Shown in pieces: positions 61,098 to 64,000 of a stretch of DNA of 64,000 bases. Every line of letters starts with the position of its first letter. Position 1 is the stretch's first letter. Source of the stretch: Meghimatium bilineatum (Eukaryota; Mollusca; Gastropoda; Stylommatophora; Philomycidae); the NCBI GenBank assembly GCA_034231615.1, contig CM067322.1, forward strand, positions 52,272,456 to 52,336,455, given 5' to 3'. The notes below the pieces were generated by a model. It was not told the origin of the DNA. It was given only the letters and a program-made list of their open reading frames with translations, and did not search any database. A program made the position numbers and the translations under genes.

Positions 61098-62368
61098 CAG
61101 CCTCATGAGCCAAATAACCAAAATACTTGTCAGAATCATCATGAAGAGAGTGAGAAACAAAACAAAATCAGAAATAAGTTCAGAACAATGTGGTTTTGTA
61201 GAAGGCAAAGGCATCAACAATGCTATTTATATATTGAGAACACTAATAGAGAGGTCTATAGAGGTAAAAACAGATCTGTACCTCTGTTTTATAGACTACA
61301 CTAAAGCTTTTGACAAAGTTAAACATAGCGAAATTATACACATGCTAGAGAATCTGAACATTGACAGCAAGGATTTAAGAATAATCAAGAACATGTACTG
61401 GCAACAAACAGCAGCAATAAGAGTAGGAAATCAATTTGGCCCTTTTCAACAAATAAAACAAGGAGTCAGACAGGGATACATGCTTATACCAGACCTGTTC
61501 TCTCTATACAGTGAAAACATATTGCGTGCAATAGTAGATATCCCAGGAATATCAGTGGGAGGACATAACATAAATAATTTGAGATATGCGGATGACACTG
61601 TTCTGATTGCAAAAAATGAGGAAGACCTTCAAAACTTAATTAAAGTAGTATTCACAGAAAGCAAAGAGAAAGGCCTCTTCCTAAATATCAAGAAAACAGA
61701 AGTAATGGTTATCTCAAAAAAAGAAAATAACACACCTTGCAAGATCATAGTGAATGATATAGTATTAAAACAGGTTCACCAATTCAAATATCTAGGTACA
61801 ATTATTACAGCAGATGGAAGAAGTTCAACAGAAATAAGATGCAGAATAGGACAGGCAAAAACAACAATCAGAAAAATGAAAAATATACTGTGTAATATGA
61901 CCTTGTCATTAGAGGTGAGAAAGAGAGTCTGCAGTGCTATATAACCCCTATACTAACATATGGGTGCGAGTCTTGGACAATAAACAAACTGGAAAGTGGG
62001 AGATTGGAGGCAACAGAGATGTGGTTCTACAGAATAATGCTGAGAATACCATGGACTGCCAGAAAAACTAATGTAGAGGTGTTAAAAGAGTTAAATGCGA
62101 AACGGACCTTAATCAACAATATAAGAAAAAGGCAATCTTCTTTTTTTGGCCACTTCATGAGACAGGCAGGTTTAGAGTACATAATCACAACAGGCAAGAT
62201 TGAAGGCACCAGAGACAGAGGGCGACAACGTGAGAAAATATTAGACAGTTTGACAACCTGGCACGGCAAAGAAACAACAACGACTTTGATACATAATACT
62301 GTGGACAGAGAGCTGTGGAGAGCCATGACCGCCTACGCCACCCGGCATGGCACCTGATGATGATGATG
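61098..62368 (+). mobile_element. LINE-A, 5'-truncated non-LTR retrotransposon copy with 11-bp target-site duplication
   Basis: This reverse-transcriptase fragment starts in the fingers (MSQITKILVRII, EQCGFVEGKG). It continues through motif A (FIDYTKAFDKV), KQGVRQGYML and the catalytic LRYADDTVLIA box, into the thumb (FKYLGTIITADGRSSTEI) and the C-terminal FGHFMRQAG, ending near ATRHGT. A one- or two-base indel near 61920-61930 shifts the frame, so the copy is dead: the first open segment stops at 61944, and the C-terminal part resumes in another frame, with an ATG at 62004. The 3' end is a (TGA)n tail. AGCAATGTATA flanks both sides (61087-61097 and 62369-62379), giving exact borders and showing target-primed insertion. 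It lies in the gephyrin-family intron, opposite to the gene. The endonuclease half is missing through 5' truncation. Confidence 0.93.
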
Positions 62369-62596
62369 AGCAATGTATAGGAAAATTGTTCCAAACATCA
62401 GTATTCTATGGAAAATGTAAGTCGACAAATCAAATATGTGCAGTTGATACTGTTATTTTAATGGGTTTTTATGGAAGACAAGCAATACTGTTATCGAATG
62501 CTGTCATGTCCAATGTTAATAATTATATGGGTGACCAACAGTGAGTTATATCTCTATAGATTAATATAGGCCCTATATATATATATATATATATAC

Positions 62597-62642
<46 letters not shown>

Positions 62643-63043
62643 CTGATTTTTTTCGGATATATATTTCAACAAATGTGATAAAACTGCAAAAAACTTACAC
62701 ATGTATTTTGACTTTTAGCATCCTCTTGTATTATATTGTAATTCATATATATCACATTTGTTGACATCTATATCAGAAATAATATAGCGCTCCCAGTTAT
62801 ATATACAACACACAGAGTGTGCAGTGACATATACGATTTCATCACAATCGCATAATTTATGGTATTAGCTTTACATCATTTGTTTAGTTTTACATTATTT
62901 TCCACACTAGAAAACCCCCCCACCCCCCACATGACTAACATGTGATTGTTGCCAGTAAATATAGTAGTATTATTTGATATCATAGATAGTCCGACTCCAA
63001 AACACTAGAGCATATTTATTTCAAAATGTTAGAGACATCTTCT

Positions 63044-63190
63044 TCTTCAGCGTTCATTCTCAAACTCCCACTGGATTTCTCTTGTAGCAGGACAATGGTC
63101 CAACTAGATTTCCTGTAGGATGTAGTCCAGAGAATGGAAATGTGTTGTGTCACTGTTTTATTTGCGCCAATGGTCCGACACATCCGTCTT
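63044..63190 (-). mobile_element. SINE-A, short form, neighbouring copy
   Basis: Nearly identical to 63281-63436, with tail cttcttcttcagcgttcatt. Its flanks (gactccaaaacactagag) resemble those of the second copy. Confidence 0.88.
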
Positions 63191-63280
63191 CAGCAGAGAT
63201 ACAGCTTATTCTAGGGATATATTCTGATGCTAAAACACCAGAGTTAGTCTGACTCTAAAACACCATAGGCAGTTTGATTT

Positions 63281-63436
63281 CTTTTTCAGCGTTCATTCTC
63301 AAACTCCCACTGGATTTCTCTTGTAGCAGGACAATGGTCCAACTAGATTTTCAGCAGGATGTAGTCCAGAGAATGGGAATGTGTTGTGTCACCTCTTTAT
63401 TTGCGCCAATGGCCCGACACACCCGTCTTTGGTGGT
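63281..63436 (-). mobile_element. SINE-A, short form, copy with 10-bp target-site duplication
   Basis: AGTTTGATTT at 63271-63280 and 63437-63446 flanks it exactly. It has the same internal landmarks as the 24.2-kb copy. It lies in the gephyrin-family intron, 78 bp from the (TA)n next to the exon donor. Confidence 0.9.
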
Positions 63437-63514
63437 AGTTTGATTTAAAAACACCAGAGTTGTTTAGATTCACTTAGTGATATATATATATATATATATA
63501 ACAACAATACTTAC

Positions 63515-63639
63515 GTGTCCTTAGCAATGCCCAGATCTATCATGGAATAGACACCTGCCTCACTGAGCTGAGCAAAAAGTGTTGTTCTGTTACAGTCCCG
63601 GATCTTTCCTTCCGTTAGAGCAGCAAATGGCTCAATCAG
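63515..63639 (-). CDS. GPHN: Gephyrin/MoeA-family gene, first exon visible in the window (internal exon)
   Basis: This exon encodes 41 codons plus 2 nt, running from LIEPFAALTEGKIRDCNRTT to MIDLGIAKD. This is the stretch leading into the MogA-like (MoCF-binding) subdomain of the MoeA/gephyrin E domain, with the characteristic GKIRDxNR motif. The family inserts molybdenum into molybdopterin; in vertebrates gephyrin also clusters glycine and GABA-A receptors. The acceptor reads cttgaatag before CTGATTGAG, and the donor is GACAC followed by gtaagt. The exon starts in phase 0 and ends in phase 2, leaving AC, which the next exon's A completes to Thr. All upstream exons (the rest of domain E and any MogA-like G domain) are off the right edge, so a fused gephyrin versus a stand-alone MoeA/Cinnamon-type protein cannot be decided. 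A (TA)n tract lies about a dozen bases past the donor. Confidence 0.94.
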
Positions 63640-64000
63640 CTATTCAAGACCAAATAAAATACAATAATTATCATAAATTACTATCAATCCATGGGTTTCT
63701 GGGGTCAAGTCAACAACAACACTGACAGTGACAAAAACATCAAGCAATGTTGAATGTACCATAATTTGAATGGGGGATGGTGTAAATAACGCATGTGATA
63801 ATGGTGTGATAATGGTTTGAACTACATCCTAGGGTCTTAACTTGATCTCATTTTCTGCATGTAGTAGGGCCACTGTCCTGCTACAAGAGAGATTCAGTGG
63901 GAGTCACAGCAAAGTTCCCTTCAATATTCCCTCCAAAATTCCAATTCATAGCATTGCACCCTGTAGTCACATTGAGTAAAACAGTCATCTAGGACTTAGG

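Noticed and set aside
60769..61113. Minus-strand hydrophobic frame overlapping the gephyrin exon
   Set aside because: It is a shadow frame of intron plus exon sequence. The exon reads in another frame and ends at a clear acceptor.
61098..62368. Active autonomous retrotransposon
   Set aside because: The endonuclease half is missing and a frameshift splits the reverse transcriptase.

Overview
The window reads as AT-rich nuclear DNA from an invertebrate animal. It has spliced genes with canonical splice sites, very long introns, no operons and dense repeats of many classes. A mollusc or another lophotrochozoan would fit the repeat content, but nothing here proves the clade.

Only one host gene is clearly recognisable. 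It is a gephyrin/MoeA-family gene (molybdenum cofactor synthesis; the neuronal scaffold gephyrin in vertebrates) on the minus strand. The window holds its last four coding exons: 63515-63639, 60663-60824, 43818-43986 and 40880-41110. They join in frame without a gap into 228 residues plus a stop, covering the MogA-like and C-terminal MoeA subdomains. The 5' exons lie beyond the right edge. The introns are about 2.7, 16.7 and 2.7 kb, and the last appears to use a GC-AG splice pair.

The remaining sequence, the first 40 kb and the introns, is mostly mobile-element debris and tandem arrays. There are degenerate reverse-transcriptase pieces of at least eight LINE families (called A-H here). Several have exact target-site duplications, and several families carry their own microsatellite tail. 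Two SINE-like families are present: 'SINE-A' (short form about 160 bp, long form about 276 bp, (GAA)n tail, no tRNA head) with more than 20 copies or fragments, and a tRNA-headed SINE. DNA transposons include hAT-type miniature elements with 8-bp duplications, piggyBac-like ends at TTAA, and several palindromic MITEs. A Penelope-like inverted unit carries a hammerhead-ribozyme-like motif.

Layout: 1-20 kb is LINE/SINE fragments, a large foldback next to a TTAA junction, and short minisatellites. 19.8-21.8 kb is LINE-D RNase H pieces followed by an 850-bp simple array. 22-33 kb is minisatellites, a hAT element nested in a SINE, MITEs and LINE fragments. 33.5-40 kb is LINE-B and SINE-A copies. 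40.6-63.6 kb is the gephyrin locus with repeat-filled introns, including large arrays at 44.2-44.9, 51.0-51.8 and 56.8-57.5 kb. Many nested insertions allow a relative order of events to be read. I see no CRISPR, operon, rRNA or intact tRNA gene, and no convincing new multi-gene system. The most distinctive items are the SINE-A/LINE-D tail sharing, the Penelope-like hammerhead-like motif, the perfect 43-bp hairpin at 5.2 kb, and two arrays that stay open in frame for hundreds of bases.
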